Shown one piece after another: positions 27,248 to 35,397 of a stretch of DNA of 64,000 nt. Under the pieces are notes generated by a model, which did no database searches, was not told where the DNA came from, and saw only the letters and a program-made list of their open reading frames with translations. A program made the position numbers and the translations under genes. Position 1 is the stretch's first letter; every line of letters begins with the position of its first letter. Origin of the DNA: Ga0077523 sp038324085 (GTDB lineage: Bacteria; Pseudomonadota; Gammaproteobacteria; Burkholderiales; Ga0077523); contig JBBQHP010000001.1 of assembly GCA_038324085.1 (NCBI GenBank), forward strand, positions 154,660 through 218,659, given 5' to 3'.

Positions 27248-27691
27248 GTGGTCGAGGTCATCGGCATCGACCACGTCTACGTCGCTGTAGCCGATCTCGC
27301 GCGATCGGAAGCGTTCTACGATCGCGTCATGACCTTGCTCGGTTTCAGAAAGAACGGCTTCGCGCTCGCGGGCGAGCCGCACTTGCAGTACTTCAATCGA
27401 CACTTCGGCTTCGTGTTGCGTCCGGCCCGTTCGACGCCGCGGCACGATCGATACGCCCCGGGACTGCACCACTTCTGTTTTCGCGTCGACACCCAGGATG
27501 ACGTCGTCACCATCGCTGACGCGCTGCGCGCGGCCGGCGTCGACGCCTCGCCTGCGGAACTGCATCCCGGCTACGCGCCCGACTACTGGGCCACCTTTCT
27601 CGACGATCCGGACGGCATCCGCCTCGAGATCACCAACTACCGGCAGGAGCGGCGCGCACGCCACGACCGGTGGAACGACGCGCCGGGATAG
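27248..27691 (+). CDS. VOC-superfamily metalloenzyme (glyoxalase/dioxygenase fold)
   Basis: 147 residues with the paired beta-alpha-beta-beta-beta layout of the vicinal oxygen chelate superfamily. Likely metal ligands are His in GIDHVYVAV, His in GLHHFCFRV and Glu in IRLEIT. The exact reaction is not assignable. It uses a GTG start 3 bp after the DUF1272 gene. A methylglyoxal synthase gene lies 75 bp downstream. Methylglyoxal is a glyoxalase substrate, which makes a detoxification role attractive but unproven. Confidence 0.85.
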   Translation: MVEVIGIDHVYVAVADLARSEAFYDRVMTLLGFRKNGFALAGEPHLQYFNRHFGFVLRPARSTPRHDRYAPGLHHFCFRVDTQDDVVTIADALRAAGVDASPAELHPGYAPDYWATFLDDPDGIRLEITNYRQERRARHDRWNDAPG

Positions 27692-27766
27692 CAGCCCGAC
27701 GCGGAGCGCATCAAACCCGCGGCTCGCCGCCTCCCGCTCCCGAATCCCCACAGCAAGGTCTACTTC

Positions 27767-28252
27767 ATGACACCCATCGCCTCGGCCCTCGCACCCCGCA
27801 AGCGCATCGCCCTGGTCGCCCACGACAACAAGAAGCAGGATCTCCTGGAATGGGCCGGCTACAACCGCGAGCTGCTCGCGAAGCACGATCTGCTCGCGAC
27901 CGGCACCACCGGCACTCTGCTGGCGGAGGCGCTTTCGCTCCCGGTCGTGAAGCTTCAGAGCGGCCCGCTCGGCGGCGACCTCCAGATCGGCGCCATGGTC
28001 GCTGAGGGAACCGTCGATTTCATCATCTTCTTCTGGGATCCGCTGGAACCGCAGCCGCACGATCCCGACGTCAAAGCCCTGCTGAGGATCGCAGTGGTCT
28101 GGAACATTCCCGTCGCCTGCAATCGTGCGTCGGCCGACTTCATGTTCTCGTCGCCCTTGATGTCGTCGGCCTACGAGCGGCGCCTGCCGGACTATGCGAG
28201 CTACCGTGGCCGGCTCCGTAGCGCCCTCGATCGGATCGACGCACCAGGCTAG
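27767..28252 (+). CDS. mgsA: Methylglyoxal synthase
   Basis: 161 residues. Converts dihydroxyacetone phosphate to methylglyoxal and phosphate, bypassing lower glycolysis when phosphate is short. Conserved elements are visible: KRIALVAHDNKK, the phosphate-binding TGTTGTLL, SGPLGGDLQIGA with its conserved Asp, and DPLEPQPHDPDVKALLRIA. The length is slightly above the about 150 of E. coli. ATG start at 27767 with AAGG upstream. Confidence 0.95.
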   Translation: MTPIASALAPRKRIALVAHDNKKQDLLEWAGYNRELLAKHDLLATGTTGTLLAEALSLPVVKLQSGPLGGDLQIGAMVAEGTVDFIIFFWDPLEPQPHDPDVKALLRIAVVWNIPVACNRASADFMFSSPLMSSAYERRLPDYASYRGRLRSALDRIDAPG

Positions 28253-28330
28253 CTGTGTCGGTCTCCGGGTTCGTCCGACCGTGCGGCACGCACCACGGCG
28301 CCCCTGGCACACGCCTCGAAGGAGCAGCTC

Positions 28331-29518
28331 TCAGATCGCGCCGTCGGCGGCGAGCTGGTCGGCAAAGGCGGCATCGAAGCCCAGTTCTCGCAGTATCCGC
28401 CGTGTATCCCGACCCACGGCCGGGATCGGGTCCATGCACGGCTCGACACCCTGCATGGTCACCGGCGGGATCAGCGCTGCGATGTCGCCCTGCGGCGTGC
28501 CGACCGTACGCCAGCGATTGCGCGCCTGCAGTTGCGGGTGTTCGAAGAACTCATCCATGGTGTTCAGGCGGGCATTCGCGATCTGCGCCTCGTCCAGTCG
28601 CCGCACCACTTCCACGGCGGTGAGGTCCGCGAACACCGCGACGAGGATCGCCGTCAACGCGGCGCGATTGCCCTGGCGATGGCTGTTGCTGTCGAACCGT
28701 GGATCATTCGCAAGAGATGGCTGCTGCAGGACGGTCGCACAGAAGCTCGCCCACTCGCGTTCGTTCTGGATGCCGAAAAACACCGTGTGTCCATCCCCGG
28801 CCGGGAATGGTCCATAGGGATGGATCGTCGCGTGGGCGGCACCCGACCGCGGCGGCGGGGACCCGCCGTAGTGCGAGAAGTACATGGGATAGCCCATCCA
28901 CTCGCCGAGCGCTTCGAGCATGGAGACGTCGAAGACGGTTCCCTTGCCGGTGCGGGTGCGCTGGAACAGCGCCGTGAGAATGCCGGTGTAGCCGTACATG
29001 CCGGCCGCGATGTCGGCGATGGAGATTCCGGCCTTGCTCGGCTCCTCGGGGGTGCCGCTGATCGACACCATGCCCGATTCGCACTGGATCAGCAGGTCGT
29101 ACGCCTTCTTGAGGGCGTAGGGACCGTCCGGTCCGTAACCCGAGATGCTGCAGGCGATGAGGCGCGGAAATTTCGCGCTCAGCGCCTCGGCGCCGAGGCC
29201 CAGGCGGGCGGCAGCGCCGGGCACCAGGTTCTGCACGAATACGTCCGCTTTTTCGAGTAGCCGCGCGAGGATCTCCGGCGCGGCGGCGTGCTTCACGTCG
29301 AGCGTGAAGCTTTCCTTCGAACGGTTCAGCCAGACGAAATGTGAAGACTGGCCGAGCACGGTACGGTCGTAGCCCCGCGCAAAATCGCCGGCGCCGGGCC
29401 GTTCGATCTTGATCACCCGGGCTCCGAGATCGGCCAACTGGCGCGTCGTGAACGGTGCGGCGACGGCCTGCTCGAGCGAGACCACGGTGATGCCTTCGAG
29501 CGGCAGCATGTTCGTCAC
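28331..29518 (-). CDS. Family III CoA-transferase (CaiB/BaiF)
   Basis: 395 residues. Transfers CoA between carboxylic acids; family III uses an Asp nucleophile (here within the QCESGMVSISGTPEEP neighbourhood, about residue 130-150, though I cannot pin the exact Asp). The N-terminal LEGITVVSLEQAVAAPF and ARVIKIERPGAGDFAR are family hallmarks. GTG start at 29518 with GAGG seven bases upstream; ATG at 29509 is the alternative. The GTG overlaps the stop of a 45-codon upstream reading frame (GTGA). An acyl-CoA dehydrogenase is encoded on the same strand 0.6 kb upstream, suggesting a shared acyl-CoA pathway. The substrate is unknown. Confidence 0.92.
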   Translation of the reverse strand: MTNMLPLEGITVVSLEQAVAAPFTTRQLADLGARVIKIERPGAGDFARGYDRTVLGQSSHFVWLNRSKESFTLDVKHAAAPEILARLLEKADVFVQNLVPGAAARLGLGAEALSAKFPRLIACSISGYGPDGPYALKKAYDLLIQCESGMVSISGTPEEPSKAGISIADIAAGMYGYTGILTALFQRTRTGKGTVFDVSMLEALGEWMGYPMYFSHYGGSPPPRSGAAHATIHPYGPFPAGDGHTVFFGIQNEREWASFCATVLQQPSLANDPRFDSNSHRQGNRAALTAILVAVFADLTAVEVVRRLDEAQIANARLNTMDEFFEHPQLQARNRWRTVGTPQGDIAALIPPVTMQGVEPCMDPIPAVGRDTRRILRELGFDAAFADQLAADGAI

Positions 29519-29652
29519 TTCAGTGCCTCGCCGCCGTCAGGCGCACGAGGAGCACCACCACCCCGTCCATCGTCAGACGGCACGTGGGCGCCCGGCGTCC
29601 GTATGGCGGCCGCGCGGAAATGATCCTCATGGTAGTGGTCGTGACCGTTCAT
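29515..29652 (-). CDS. Putative 45-residue His-rich peptide coupled to the CoA-transferase gene
   Basis: ATG at 29652 has a strong GGAGG about five bases upstream. The product begins MNGHDHYHEDHF, then becomes Gly/Pro/Arg/Asp-rich. It ends in TGA overlapping the CoA-transferase GTG start as GTGA (29518-29515). I recognise no family. The good ribosome binding site and the exact stop-start overlap argue for translation, perhaps as a leader for the enzyme. Short length and biased composition argue for caution. Confidence 0.4.
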   Translation of the reverse strand: MNGHDHYHEDHFRAAAIRTPGAHVPSDDGRGGGAPRAPDGGEALK

Positions 29653-29887
29653 GGCGCCTCCAGCCAGATCCTCCGATGATAGCGGTCCTCGCGCGGAACC
29701 GTCACGCACGCGGACCAGCTCAAGCCCGCGACTCTCGCGCCGATATCCTCCATGCGGTCGATAAGCCGTCCAGCGCCGCGGCGCTTCGACTCTTCGATCC
29801 GACTCCGTTGGGGCACCCAACTGAGCAAGCACTCACCTCGCCTATCGAAAAGGCGGCACACATCGGACTTCCTTCAGGTATGCCCAC

Positions 29888-30115
29888 ATGAACGACCTCT
29901 CTCCCGCCTTGGAATCGATCGAGGATATCGCGACCATGACCCGACTGCTGGCCCTCAACGCCGCCTTTGAAGCGGCAAGAGCCGGCGAACAAGGGCGCGA
30001 ATTCGCCAGCATTGCCGACTCGATCCGCACGCTCGCCGGGCGCTCGACGCAGGCGGTGCCGGTATTCCCCGCTGCTGCGCACGTACTCGAAGCCCCCGCG
30101 TCAGCCAAGCCCTGA
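29888..30115 (+). pseudogene. Chemoreceptor signalling-tip fragment (MCP remnant)
   Basis: 75 codons. Residues about 10-55 match the highly conserved hairpin tip of methyl-accepting chemotaxis proteins (LLALNAAFEAARAGEQGRE, ADSIRTLAGRSTQAV). No ligand domain, HAMP, methylation helices or downstream helix are encoded here or nearby. Several tip residues differ from consensus: QTNLLALNAA reads MTRLLALNAA, and VVADEVR reads SIADSIR. It could be a decayed receptor or a free-standing mini-protein. No strong ribosome binding site is visible. Confidence 0.6.
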
Positions 30116-30133
30116 CCCGGCCGGCTGTCGTTG

Positions 30134-31297
30134 TCAGTACGTCCTCGGCATGCCGAGGACGTGTTCGCCGACGTACGCAAGGATCAGGTTGGTGGAGATG
30201 GGGGCCACCTGATAGAGGCGCGTCTCGCGAAACTTGCGCTCGATGTCGTACTCCGCGGCGAAGCCGAAGCCGCCATGGGTCTGCAGGCAGGCATTCGCCG
30301 CTTCCCAGGAGGCGTCGGCAGCCAGCAACTTCGCCATGTTCGCCTCCGCGCCACAAGGCTCGCCCGCATCGAACCTGTGCGCCGCACGGAAGCGCATCAG
30401 ATCGGCCGCTTCCACGTTCACATGGGCGCGCGCGATGGGAAACTGGATCCCCTGGTTGCGACCGATGGGCCGGTCGAACACGATGCGCTCGCCGGCGTAT
30501 TTCACCGCGCGCTCGATGAACCAGTGACCGTCGCCGACGCATTCCGCCGCGATGAGGATGCGCTCGGCGTTCATGCCGTCCAGGATGTAGCGGAAGCCCT
30601 GACCCTCGACGCCGATCAAGTTTTCCGCCGGCACCTCGAGGCCGTCGAAGAAGACTTCATTGGTCTCATGATTGGGCATGTTGCGGATCGGTCGCACGGT
30701 CATCCCCCGGCCGAGGCTCGTGCGCAGATCCACGAGGAAGACGGAGAGTCCTTCCGACTTCTTCTTGACCTGATCGAGCGCGGTGGTGCGCGCCAGCAAC
30801 AGCATCAGGTCGGAATGCTGCACGCGGGAGGTCCAGACCTTCTGGCCGGTCACCAGATAGCGGTCGCCCTGGCGCACTGCGACCGTCTTGAGCCGCGTGG
30901 TGTCCGACCCGGTCGTAGGCTCGGTGACGGCGAACGATTGCAGGCGCAGCCTGCCCTCGGCAATGTCCGGGAGGTAGCGGCGCTTCTGCGCATCGGAGCC
31001 GTGGCGCAGCAAAGTCCCCATCACGTACATCTGCGCGTGACAGGCGCCCGAGTTGCCGCCGGAATGATTCACCTCCTCGAGGATCACCGACGCCTCGGTG
31101 ACCCCCAGTCCGGACCCGCCGAACTCCTCGGGGATCAGTGCGGAGAGCCAGCCCGCTTCCGTCAGCGCACTTACGAAGGCTTCCGGGTACTCCCGTTTCT
31201 CGTCCCGCTCGCGCCAGTAGGCCCCGTCGAAGCGGGAACACAAATCCCGCACCGCCTCGCGCAGCGCCTGATGCGAGAGGTCGGATCCGACCGTCAT
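30134..31297 (-). CDS. Acyl-CoA dehydrogenase family protein
   Basis: 387 residues. FAD-dependent alpha,beta-dehydrogenation of an acyl-CoA. FAVTEPTTGSD (FAD/substrate loop) and WTSRVQHSD are canonical. The C-terminal catalytic Glu of medium-chain enzymes (YEGT motif) is absent: the region reads LYQVAPISTNLI. The likely base is instead the Glu in NAERILIAAE, the helix-G position used by isovaleryl- and long-chain-type enzymes. The substrate is unknown. The start codon lies just 3' of the glutaredoxin terminator. Possibly linked to the CoA-transferase gene downstream on the same strand. Confidence 0.92.
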   Translation of the reverse strand: MTVGSDLSHQALREAVRDLCSRFDGAYWRERDEKREYPEAFVSALTEAGWLSALIPEEFGGSGLGVTEASVILEEVNHSGGNSGACHAQMYVMGTLLRHGSDAQKRRYLPDIAEGRLRLQSFAVTEPTTGSDTTRLKTVAVRQGDRYLVTGQKVWTSRVQHSDLMLLLARTTALDQVKKKSEGLSVFLVDLRTSLGRGMTVRPIRNMPNHETNEVFFDGLEVPAENLIGVEGQGFRYILDGMNAERILIAAECVGDGHWFIERAVKYAGERIVFDRPIGRNQGIQFPIARAHVNVEAADLMRFRAAHRFDAGEPCGAEANMAKLLAADASWEAANACLQTHGGFGFAAEYDIERKFRETRLYQVAPISTNLILAYVGEHVLGMPRTY

Positions 31298-31308
31298 CGC
31301 GGCAATCG

Positions 31309-31341
31309 AAAAAACAAACGGGCCGGCGTGGCGCCGGCCCG
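31309..31341 (-). terminator. Intrinsic terminator after the glutaredoxin gene
   Basis: A 10-bp perfect GC stem (31341-31332 with 31328-31319, loop of three) is followed on the minus strand by TTTGTTTTTT. It lies 21 bp after the glutaredoxin stop and closes the hemA-prfA-prmC-grxD direction. Confidence 0.85.
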
Positions 31342-31361
31342 TCGCGCAGAAGTGATCGAGG

Positions 31362-31670
31362 TCACTTCCCGAACAGCTTCTGCAGCTCTCCGCTCTGATA
31401 CATCTCGCGCATGATGTCTGCGCCGCCTACGAATTCACCCTTCACGTAGAGCTGTGGCACCGTGGGCCAGCTGGAGAATTCCTTGATGCCCTGTCGAACG
31501 TCGGCGTCTTCCAGCACGTTCACCGTGGCCACCTCCTCGATGCCGCAAGCCTCCAGGATCTGCACCGCAGCGGCCGAAAAGCCGCACATCGGGGCGTCCG
31601 GCGTGCCTTTCATGTAGAGGACGACTGGGTTGTCCGCGAGCTGTTTCTGAATGCGTTCCTTGGTTTCCAT
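31362..31670 (-). CDS. grxD: Monothiol glutaredoxin (CGFS type, Grx4)
   Basis: 102 residues. The active site CGFS sits in TPDAPMCGFSAAAV. The conserved glutathione-binding WPTVPQLYVKGEFVGG and the GG-DI motif (GGADIMREM) are intact. The family carries and delivers [2Fe-2S] clusters rather than catalysing dithiol exchange. I chose the ATG at 31670 (METKERIQKQ, GAGG about nine bases upstream); the frame is open further but has no family similarity. It lies about 105 bp after prmC and is followed by an intrinsic terminator. Confidence 0.95.
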   Translation of the reverse strand: METKERIQKQLADNPVVLYMKGTPDAPMCGFSAAAVQILEACGIEEVATVNVLEDADVRQGIKEFSSWPTVPQLYVKGEFVGGADIMREMYQSGELQKLFGK

Positions 31671-31775
31671 GCGTTTTTTCCTCGTTGATCCGGCGGGGGG
31701 TCGATCGACACCCATACCGCTGAGACAGGCGCCAATGTTAGCCGGTTCGCCCATGGCGCAACAACCACACGGCCA

Positions 31776-32630
31776 TCAGGCGTAATGACCGCTCATCACC
31801 CGGGCCCGCCCGCCCAGATCGTCGTAGCCGGCGACGTCCCGGAAGCCAGCGCCGCGGAACAGCGCAGCGAGGGCGTCGCGCTGATCGTAGCCGTGTTCCA
31901 CCAGGAGCGTGCCGCCGGTTTGCAGATGGGCCCCGGCCTCGGCGACGATCAGGCGTATGGCGTCCAGGCCGTCTGCCCCGCCGACGAGGGCCCCCCGCGG
32001 TTCGTGCGCGAGTTGGGCCAGATGCGCGTCCGATTGCGCGATGTAGGGCGGATTCGACACGATCAGATCGAAACGCAGGTTCGCCAGCCCGCCATACCAG
32101 TCCGATTCGACGAACCGCGCATTGCCCGCGCCGAGGCGACCGGCATTGTCCCGGGCCACGGCCAGCGCTGCCGGGCTGGAGTCCACGCAGACCACGCTGG
32201 CCGCGGGACGTTCCAGCGCGATCGAGATGCCGACACAACCGCTGCCGGTTCCCAGGTCGGCGACTCGAACCGGCCGGTCTGCGGGGAGAGTCGCCAGCGC
32301 GCGGTCCACCAGCACTTCGGTATCCGGACGTGGAATCAGCACCTCGGGCGTCACCCGAAACAGGTGATTGCGAAACGCCTCCTCCCCGATCACATACGCG
32401 ATGGGCACCCCGGTCCGCACGCGGTCGAGGGCCAGCGCATAGCCCGTCAGATCGAAGGCGCTCGCGCGGTCCGCTTCGCGCAGGATGCGCTGGGCCGGGG
32501 AGAGTCCAAGGGTGTGCCGGGCAATTCGATCGACGGCACGCGCAGCAGCATCGAAGCCGATTCCGGACACCGCGGCGAGCGCCTGAGCGTCGCCGCGCAA
32601 CACTGCTCCGAGCGTTTGCTGATTGCTCAT
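31776..32630 (-). CDS. prmC: Release-factor glutamine N5-methyltransferase
   Basis: 284 residues from the ATG at 32630. Methylates the GGQ glutamine of release factors, using S-adenosylmethionine. SAM motif VADLGTGSGCVGIS and catalytic NPPY (IVSNPPYIAQSD) are intact. It follows prfA, its substrate gene, as in many proteobacteria. The start is uncertain: ATG at 32630 overlaps the stop of the repeat-encoded reading frame as ATGA, whereas ATG at 32663 would extend the protein into the tandem repeat. No strong ribosome binding site is visible at either. Confidence 0.93.
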   Translation of the reverse strand: MSNQQTLGAVLRGDAQALAAVSGIGFDAAARAVDRIARHTLGLSPAQRILREADRASAFDLTGYALALDRVRTGVPIAYVIGEEAFRNHLFRVTPEVLIPRPDTEVLVDRALATLPADRPVRVADLGTGSGCVGISIALERPAASVVCVDSSPAALAVARDNAGRLGAGNARFVESDWYGGLANLRFDLIVSNPPYIAQSDAHLAQLAHEPRGALVGGADGLDAIRLIVAEAGAHLQTGGTLLVEHGYDQRDALAALFRGAGFRDVAGYDDLGGRARVMSGHYA

Positions 32631-32654
32631 CGGGGTCGTTGCGCCGCCGTCGCT

Positions 32655-32966
32655 CCCCGACACCCGCCCTGGGCGCCCCAGCTGCGCTGGGCGCTGGGCT
32701 GACGCGGTCTCCGCGGGCCCACCAACCTCTGCGCTCCCCGACAGACGCCCCGGGCGCCCCAGCTGCGCTGGGCGCTGGGCTGACGTGGTCTCCGCGGGCC
32801 CACCAACCTCTGCGCTCCCCGACAGACGCCCCGGGCGCCCCAGCTACGCTGAGCGCTGGGCTGACGCGGTCTCGGCGAGCTCACCCACCTCTGCGCTCCC
32901 CGACAGACGCCCTGGGCGCCCCAGCTACGCTGGGCGCTGGGCTGACGCGGTCTCGGCGAGCTCACC
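32655..32966. repeat. Four tandem 81-bp repeats between prfA and prmC
   Basis: Units begin at 32655, 32736, 32817 and 32898, an exact 81-bp period. The last copy is partial and runs into the prfA stop codon. Copies 1-2 and 3-4 form subtypes (GGGCCCACCAACC versus GAGCTCACCCACC). Because 81 is 27 codons, the minus strand stays open as a 112-codon frame encoding a 27-residue repeat rich in Arg, Gln, Pro, Gly and Trp (core PRQPSAQRSWGA). That frame starts GTG at 32965, overlapping the prfA stop (GTGA). It ends TGA at 32627, overlapping the prmC start (ATGA). Whether the peptide is made is unknown. Confidence 0.9.
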
Positions 32967-34041
32967 CCTCAGCCAGCGCGGCGAGTTGTTCGGCCTGGTG
33001 TTCGGCCAGCAGCGCGCCGGTCAGCTCGTCGAGATCTCCATCCATCACCGCGTCGATCTTGTAGAGCGTCAGGTTGATGCGATGGTCGGTCACGCGCCCC
33101 TGCGGGAAATTGTAGGTCCGGATGCGCTCCGAGCGGTCGCCGGTGCCGACCAGCGACTTTCGCGTCGCGGCGGTCTTCGCCGTCTGTTCACGCATCTGCT
33201 GGTCCTTGATGCGTGCCGCCAGCACCGACAACGCCTGGGCCTTGTTCTTGTGCTGCGAGCGGTCGTCCTGGCATTCGACCACGATGCCGGTCGGGACATG
33301 CGTCACGCGCACCGCCGAATCGGTCTTGTTGATGTGCTGGCCGCCCGCACCCGAGGCGCGAAACGTGTCGATCCGGAGGTCGGCCGGATTGATCACGACG
33401 TCGGCAACTTCGTCGACCTCCGCCAGCACGGCAACCGTGCAAGCCGACGTATGGATGCGGCCCTGGGTCTCGGTCACCGGCACACGCTGAACGCGATGGG
33501 CGCCCGATTCGAACTTGAGTTTCGAGTAGGCTCCCGGGCCGACGATCTTGGCGATGATCTCGCGATAGCCGCCGATTTCCGAAGCGCTCTGGGAGATGAT
33601 CTCGACGCGCCATCGCATGCGTTCCGCATAGCGCGAATACATCCGGAACAGATCGCCCGCGAACAGCGCCGATTCGTCACCGCCGGTGCCGGCGCGAATC
33701 TCCAGGAAGAGATTGCGATCGTCGTTCGGATCCTTCGGCAGCAGTTCGTGCTGCAGCGCCGCCTCGAGCCGGGTGAGCCGGTCGCGGGTGCTGCGGATCT
33801 CGCTCTCGGCAAACTCCCGCAACTCGGGTTCCTGCGTCATCTCCTGCGCCGTGTCGAGATCGTGGAGTCCGCGCTCGTGCTCCTGGTGGAGCGCCACCAC
33901 CGGTTCGATCTCGGCGTGCTCCCGGGTCAGCTTGCGATAGTTGTCCAGGTCGGCCGTGGCGCCCTCGGAAGCGAGCAGTCGATTGATCTCCTCCAGCCGC
34001 GCCGAGAGTTGCGCGAGCTTCGCCCGGATGCTCGGCTTCAT
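32962..34041 (-). CDS. prfA: Peptide chain release factor 1
   Basis: 359 residues. Terminates translation at UAA and UAG. The GGQ peptidyl-hydrolase loop (GAGGQHINKTDSAV) and the codon-recognition tripeptide PVT in RVQRVPVTETQGRIH identify RF1 rather than RF2. Its ATG overlaps the hemA stop by ATGA (34041-34038), and its stop codon lies inside the last copy of the 81-bp repeat. Confidence 0.97.
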   Translation of the reverse strand: MKPSIRAKLAQLSARLEEINRLLASEGATADLDNYRKLTREHAEIEPVVALHQEHERGLHDLDTAQEMTQEPELREFAESEIRSTRDRLTRLEAALQHELLPKDPNDDRNLFLEIRAGTGGDESALFAGDLFRMYSRYAERMRWRVEIISQSASEIGGYREIIAKIVGPGAYSKLKFESGAHRVQRVPVTETQGRIHTSACTVAVLAEVDEVADVVINPADLRIDTFRASGAGGQHINKTDSAVRVTHVPTGIVVECQDDRSQHKNKAQALSVLAARIKDQQMREQTAKTAATRKSLVGTGDRSERIRTYNFPQGRVTDHRINLTLYKIDAVMDGDLDELTGALLAEHQAEQLAALAEG

Positions 34042-35291
34042 TCCTCGCGCGGGATCGAATACAGGCGGTTGAGCAGCGCCTCGAGCCGCTCCCGCTCTTC
34101 ACTGTCGGCGCCGTGCAGCGCGGCCGTCGGGGCGTGAAGAAACTTGTTGGTGATGCCATGCGAGAGAGCCTCCAGCACCGCGCCCGGATCGTCGCCGCGC
34201 GCCAGCGCTTTCGCGGCCCGCTCCACCTCGTGCCGGCGCAGCCGCTCCGCGTGGTCGCGCAGGGCCCGGATCGTCGGGACGCTCTTGCGCGTCTGGAGCC
34301 ACTGCATGAAGTCGTTCACACCTTCGGTGATGATCGCCTCGGCCTGGGTCACGGCCGACTGCCGGTTCTCGACGCCTTCCTGCACGATCCGTCCGAGATC
34401 GTCCACGGTGTAGAGGAACACGTCCCCGAGACTGCCCACTTCCGCTTCCACGTCGCGCGGAACAGCGAGATCCACGATCAGGATGGGTCGATGCCGGCGC
34501 AGCTTCAATGCGCGCTCGATGAGTCCCTTGCCCACGATCGGCAGCGGGCTCGCCGTACAGGTGACGATTATGTCGTGCAGCGCAACGAGTTGCGGCAGCT
34601 CGGCGAGCGCGACGCTGCGCGCCGAGAATCGATCCGCCAGGTCGGCGGCGCGCTCGGTGGTCCGGTTGGCGAAGGTGACGCTGCGCGGATTGCGCGCGCA
34701 GAAATGCGTCGCGCACAGCTCGATCATCTCGCCGGCACCGATGAACAGGAGCGACTGGTCGGCGATGTCCGGGTAGATGCGCTCCGCTATGCGAACCGCC
34801 GCGGCCGCGAGCGACACCGAACTGGCGCCGATGTCGGTGCGGGTGCGCACTTCCTTCGCGACCGAAAAAGTGTGCTGGAACAGCTTGTGCAGGACGGTGC
34901 CGAGCGTGCCGGCCTCGTTCGCTTCGCGAATGGCCTGCTTCATCTGCCCGAGGATCTGGGCCTCGCCGATCACCATGGAATCGAGTCCGCTCGCGACGCG
35001 GAACGCGTGGCTCACGGCCTGCTCGCTCGGCAATTCATAGAGGAAAGGGTCGAGCCGGTCGGTGGCAAGACTGTGGTATTGCGCGAGCCACTGTTTCACG
35101 TGCAGCGGATCGGCGGTCGAGCAGTACACCTCCGTACGGTTGCAGGTGGAGATGATGGCTGCCTCCCGCACCGGATTGTGCTCGACCAGATTGCGCAGGG
35201 CTGGTCCCAGGTGCTCGGCCGGAAACGCCACCTGCTCGCGAATGGCGAGTGGGGCGGTCTGGTGATTCACTCCGAAGGCGATGAGCTGCAT
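34038..35291 (-). CDS. hemA: Glutamyl-tRNA reductase
   Basis: 417 residues. First committed step of C5-pathway tetrapyrrole synthesis: reduces glutamyl-tRNA to glutamate-1-semialdehyde. The nucleophilic Cys50 is in STCNRTEVY, with the N-terminal FGVNHQTAPLAIREQ and the Rossmann segment LFIGAGEMIEL. hemC and hemD lie in the same window 28 kb away. The gene leads a coupled hemA-prfA-prmC series and has a TATAAT element upstream. Confidence 0.96.
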   Translation of the reverse strand: MQLIAFGVNHQTAPLAIREQVAFPAEHLGPALRNLVEHNPVREAAIISTCNRTEVYCSTADPLHVKQWLAQYHSLATDRLDPFLYELPSEQAVSHAFRVASGLDSMVIGEAQILGQMKQAIREANEAGTLGTVLHKLFQHTFSVAKEVRTRTDIGASSVSLAAAAVRIAERIYPDIADQSLLFIGAGEMIELCATHFCARNPRSVTFANRTTERAADLADRFSARSVALAELPQLVALHDIIVTCTASPLPIVGKGLIERALKLRRHRPILIVDLAVPRDVEAEVGSLGDVFLYTVDDLGRIVQEGVENRQSAVTQAEAIITEGVNDFMQWLQTRKSVPTIRALRDHAERLRRHEVERAAKALARGDDPGAVLEALSHGITNKFLHAPTAALHGADSEERERLEALLNRLYSIPREE

Positions 35292-35344
35292 GAGTTGTCG
35301 CGAGGGCCGCGTGCCGCAGCCCCGGCTGCGGACTAACGGCCTGA

Positions 35345-35350
35345 ATTATA
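35345..35350 (-). promoter_or_regulatory. Candidate -10 element upstream of hemA
   Basis: A perfect TATAAT on the minus strand, about 54 bp before the hemA ATG. I see no good -35 at 16-18 bp spacing, so it may be activator-dependent or fortuitous. It sits in the 106-bp gap between hemA and the end of the giant gene. Confidence 0.4.
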
Positions 35351-35397
35351 GGGCAAGCCTCCCGCTTCGCCCCGGTCTCATGCGCGCGCCGGGGATG

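Noticed and set aside
32655..32966. CRISPR array
   Set aside because: Units are directly tandem with no unique spacers, 81 bp long, without cas genes.
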